Below are positions 5,707 to 6,938 of a stretch of DNA of 6,938 nucleotides, piece after piece. The notes below the pieces were generated by a model. The model did not search any database. It saw only the letters and a list, made by a program, of their open reading frames with translations, and was not told where the DNA came from. A program made the translations under genes and the position numbers. The DNA comes from Anaerobutyricum stercoris (GTDB taxonomy: Bacteria; Bacillota; Clostridia; Lachnospirales; Lachnospiraceae). Where the stretch lies: assembly GCA_019116455.1 (NCBI GenBank), contig DXBR01000079.1:1-6938 (forward strand), given 5' to 3'. How positions within the stretch are numbered: the first letter of the stretch is position 1; every line of letters begins with the position of its first letter.

Positions 5707-6429
5707 CTATTTCTGATATTTCTTATTTATATAATCTTTAAACACGCCCACGGAACGATTCACGATCAGTTCTTCAGGAAAATCCAGATCCCGGATCAGC
5801 TCTTCTGAAAAATCCCGGCGCCCCACATCAGCGAATACATGCGCGTCGCTGTTCATGATCACCGGCTGTTCATATTGTTTGCAAAGTTCCAGCATGGTAA
5901 TCAGATTCCCCCGGGTATTCTTTCTGGCTCCCATGGGATTCAGAGAATTATTATTTACTTCCAGAAGAGTATTCGTCTCTCTGGCAGCTTCCACGATCGG
6001 CTCATAATCAAGCGGATAGATGCCGTCATCCGGATGACCGATGATATCGATCATAGGATTACGAATAGCTCCGAGCACCGCCCTGGTGTTCTCCTCTCTG
6101 GTTCCCGGCAGAATACACACACTGTGGAGGCTGGCAATCTTTATGTCAAGCTGCCGCAGCACATGGTCATCCAGATCCACATGTCCGTCATAATCCAGTA
6201 TATTAAGCTCCGCACCAAGCATCACCTCAATGCCGCACAGGGATCTCGGCACAACTTTTAAATTGTGAAAATACATATTGCTGCAGCTTCCCGGCATCAT
6301 CGGTGCGTGTTCTGTAATGCCCAGCAATTTTAGCCCTTTCTCAAATCCGGCTTTCGCCATCTCCATCATACTGTTATATGCATGTCCGCTGGCTATTGTA
6401 TGAGTATGTACATCCAGTAAATAATCCAT
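5707..6429 (-). CDS. YcdX-type PHP-domain metallophosphatase
   Basis: This is a 240-residue PHP-domain protein, near the 245 residues of E. coli YcdX. The PHP metal-binding motifs are all present: HTH (His8, His10), His16, EH (Glu40-His41), GAE (Glu74), SLH (His102), GHP (His132) and SDAH (Asp195, His197). These line up one residue off the nine ligands of the YcdX trinuclear zinc site as I recall them, so the enzyme should be an active phosphoesterase. The physiological substrate is unknown. Relatives are often labelled histidinol phosphatase, but no his genes are nearby. I chose the ATG at 6429 over the one at 6444: AAGGAG (6435-6440) precedes the former, while the latter lacks a ribosome site and sits at a likely transcription start. 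It is first in the operon with yerC. Confidence 0.92.
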   Translation of the reverse strand: MDYLLDVHTHTIASGHAYNSMMEMAKAGFEKGLKLLGITEHAPMMPGSCSNMYFHNLKVVPRSLCGIEVMLGAELNILDYDGHVDLDDHVLRQLDIKIASLHSVCILPGTREENTRAVLGAIRNPMIDIIGHPDDGIYPLDYEPIVEAARETNTLLEVNNNSLNPMGARKNTRGNLITMLELCKQYEQPVIMNSDAHVFADVGRRDFSEELIRDLDFPEELIVNRSVGVFKDYINKKYQK

Positions 6430-6448
6430 GTTGACTCCTTCCATACTT

Positions 6449-6454
6449 ATTATA
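6449..6454 (-). promoter_or_regulatory. Possible proximal -10 box for the PHP-yerC unit
   Basis: The minus strand has a perfect TATAAT (6449-6454), 19 bases before the start codon. No fair -35 box lies 16-18 bases upstream (AAGCCT at best), so the promoter would need an activator, or this is chance. A start near 6442 would leave only a 13-base leader that keeps the ribosome binding site. Confidence 0.4.
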
Positions 6455-6494
6455 GACTAATTTCCTCTTTACAGGCTTCCTCCCCCATGCGGTA

Positions 6495-6526
6495 ATTCAT
6501 CACTGCATATGTATGCAGTGATGAAT
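6495..6526. repeat. 32 bp palindrome upstream of the PHP-yerC unit
   Basis: Two perfect 15-base arms (ATTCATCACTGCATA and its reverse complement, 6495-6509 and 6512-6526) are separated by two bases. As DNA it is a strong candidate operator for a dimeric regulator, centred about 68 bases upstream of the possible start near 6442. As RNA from the distal promoter it would form a long stable hairpin in the leader. No T-run follows on either strand, so it is not a simple terminator. Confidence 0.85.
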
Positions 6527-6544
6527 GATTCGCAATACAGTGCG

Positions 6545-6580
6545 CTGACACATTCCTTCACTAAAATATAAATATGTCAG
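6545..6580 (-). other. 5'-end stem of the PHP-yerC leader
   Basis: CTGACA (6545-6550) pairs with TGTCAG (6575-6580) around a 24-base AT-rich loop. The outer arm starts within a base or two of the start predicted from the extended -10 box at 6587-6592, so it would sit at the RNA 5' end. Confidence 0.4.
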
Positions 6581-6586
6581 TAACCT

Positions 6587-6595
6587 AGTATAGCA
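6587..6595 (-). promoter_or_regulatory. Distal extended -10 promoter of the PHP-yerC unit
   Basis: The minus strand reads TGC-TATACT, an extended -10 box with five of six core matches. No good -35 box is visible at 17 bases, which extended -10 promoters can tolerate. A start near 6580 would give a leader of about 150 bases that contains the 32 bp palindrome. Confidence 0.55.
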
Positions 6596-6623
6596 CAAAA
6601 CGAAAAAGTTTGCCTGCTTTTGT

Positions 6624-6670
6624 AAAAAAAATTCATGCAGATGCTTCCGCGGAAGAAAATACATCCTGAA
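6624..6670 (-). terminator. Candidate terminator after ldh
   Basis: On the minus strand TTCA/TGAA (6632-6635 with 6667-6670) and GATG/CATC (6640-6643 with 6662-6665) enclose a CTTCCGCGGAAG hairpin, followed by eight U's (6624-6631). The stem has an asymmetric bulge, so the fold is only moderately convincing, but the long U-run and position 40-90 bases after the ldh stop fit. A second hairpin (GACAG 6692-6696 with CTGTC 6709-6713) directly follows the stop codon. Confidence 0.55.
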
Positions 6671-6713
6671 ACCATACCAAAATCATACTGAGACAGCTTT
6701 GCCAGAAACTGTC

Positions 6714-6938
6714 CTACGCCAGATCCCGATAGGTCTGATTGAGGGTCTCGCAGGACAGATGCAGCCGTTCTTTTTCTTCCGGACTGAGGGTCAGTTCCAC
6801 AATCTGACTGACTCCCATTCGGTTCACCACGCAGGGGATTCCGATAAAAACGCCATGTTCCCCGTATTCTCCCTGCAGCAGAGCCGATACCGTAAGCACG
6901 CTGTACTCATTTCCCAGAATGGCTTTTGTGATCCGCGC
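6714..6938 (-). CDS. ldh: L-lactate dehydrogenase, C-terminal part (runs off the window)
   Basis: Only the last 74 residues are in the window; the gene continues past 6938 and its start is not seen. The enzyme reduces pyruvate to L-lactate with NADH in the cytoplasm and regenerates NAD+ in fermentation. The sequence has the C-terminal signature of the lactate/malate dehydrogenase superfamily: ARITKAIL, then SVLTVSALLQGEYGEHGVFIG, IPCVVNRMGV and IVELTLSPEEKERL. The wording, with VLTVSALLQGEYG and the VVNRMGV strand, favours LDH over malate dehydrogenase. The active-site His and Arg residues lie upstream and cannot be checked. TAG at 6714 ends the frame. The apparent GTG start near 6899 is an internal valine codon, not a real start. 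Confidence 0.88.
   Translation of the reverse strand, partial: ARITKAILGNEYSVLTVSALLQGEYGEHGVFIGIPCVVNRMGVSQIVELTLSPEEKERLHLSCETLNQTYRDLA

Noticed and set aside
6495..6526. The palindrome as a Rho-independent terminator
   Set aside because: Neither strand has a T-run after the stem, and a better candidate terminator for ldh lies upstream at 6624-6670.
6508..6561. 17-codon His-containing leader peptide frame (minus strand) ending in the palindrome, possibly an attenuator for a histidinol phosphatase
   Set aside because: Its ATG directly abuts the AAGGA sequence with no spacing, the His codons come from the palindrome itself, and no terminator hairpin with a U-run follows.

Overview
The window looks like chromosomal housekeeping DNA from a Firmicute, most likely a clostridial gut bacterium of the Lachnospiraceae type. 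The grounds are strong AGGAGG-type ribosome binding sites, sigma-70/SigA-type promoters with 17-18 bp spacers, U-run terminators, tRNA genes without encoded CCA, and the gene families present: PcrA with a Tudor tail, YerC, DUF1836, a YdjI-like SPFH protein and an L-lactate dehydrogenase. The family assignment is an inference from gene content; no 16S gene is present. I see no transposase, phage gene, CRISPR array or rRNA.

Region 1 (1-660, minus strand) is a five-gene tRNA operon. Its transcript reads Pro(UGG)-Gly(UCC)-Arg(UCU)-His(GUG)-Gln(UUG). It starts at a consensus promoter (TTGACA, 17 bp, TATAAT at 582-610) with an A-tract upstream element and ends at a hairpin plus U-run terminator (31-65). 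The longer spacers hold perfect small hairpins, and a T-arm-like hairpin lies between tRNA-Gln and the terminator.

Region 2 (739-4478, minus strand) is a probable three-gene transcription unit. The order is a YdjI-like SPFH/zinc-ribbon protein (3409-4365), the DNA helicase PcrA (1161-3386), and a small membrane protein with a very acidic tail (819-1097). The last gene also has its own promoter and is followed by a strong hairpin terminator. The unit starts at 4450-4478, back to back with the promoter of a plus-strand gene.

Region 3 (4513-5342, plus strand) holds a single DUF1836 gene (4618-5262) starting at TTG. It ends at a bidirectional terminator shared with the convergent unit to its right.

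Region 4 (5386-6595, minus strand) is a tightly coupled pair: a YcdX-type PHP-domain metallophosphatase (5707-6429) followed by yerC, a TrpR-like regulator (5386-5694). The stop codon of the first overlaps the ribosome binding site of the second. The leader upstream holds two possible promoters and a 32 bp palindrome with 15 bp perfect arms.

Region 5 (6624-6938) is the 3' end of an L-lactate dehydrogenase gene that runs out of the window, with a candidate terminator.

No clearly new multi-gene system is visible. The items most worth a second look are the 32 bp palindrome ahead of the PHP-yerC pair, the pairing of a YdjI-like SPFH protein with PcrA and an acidic membrane protein, and the stem-loops placed close to the predicted 5' ends of four transcripts.
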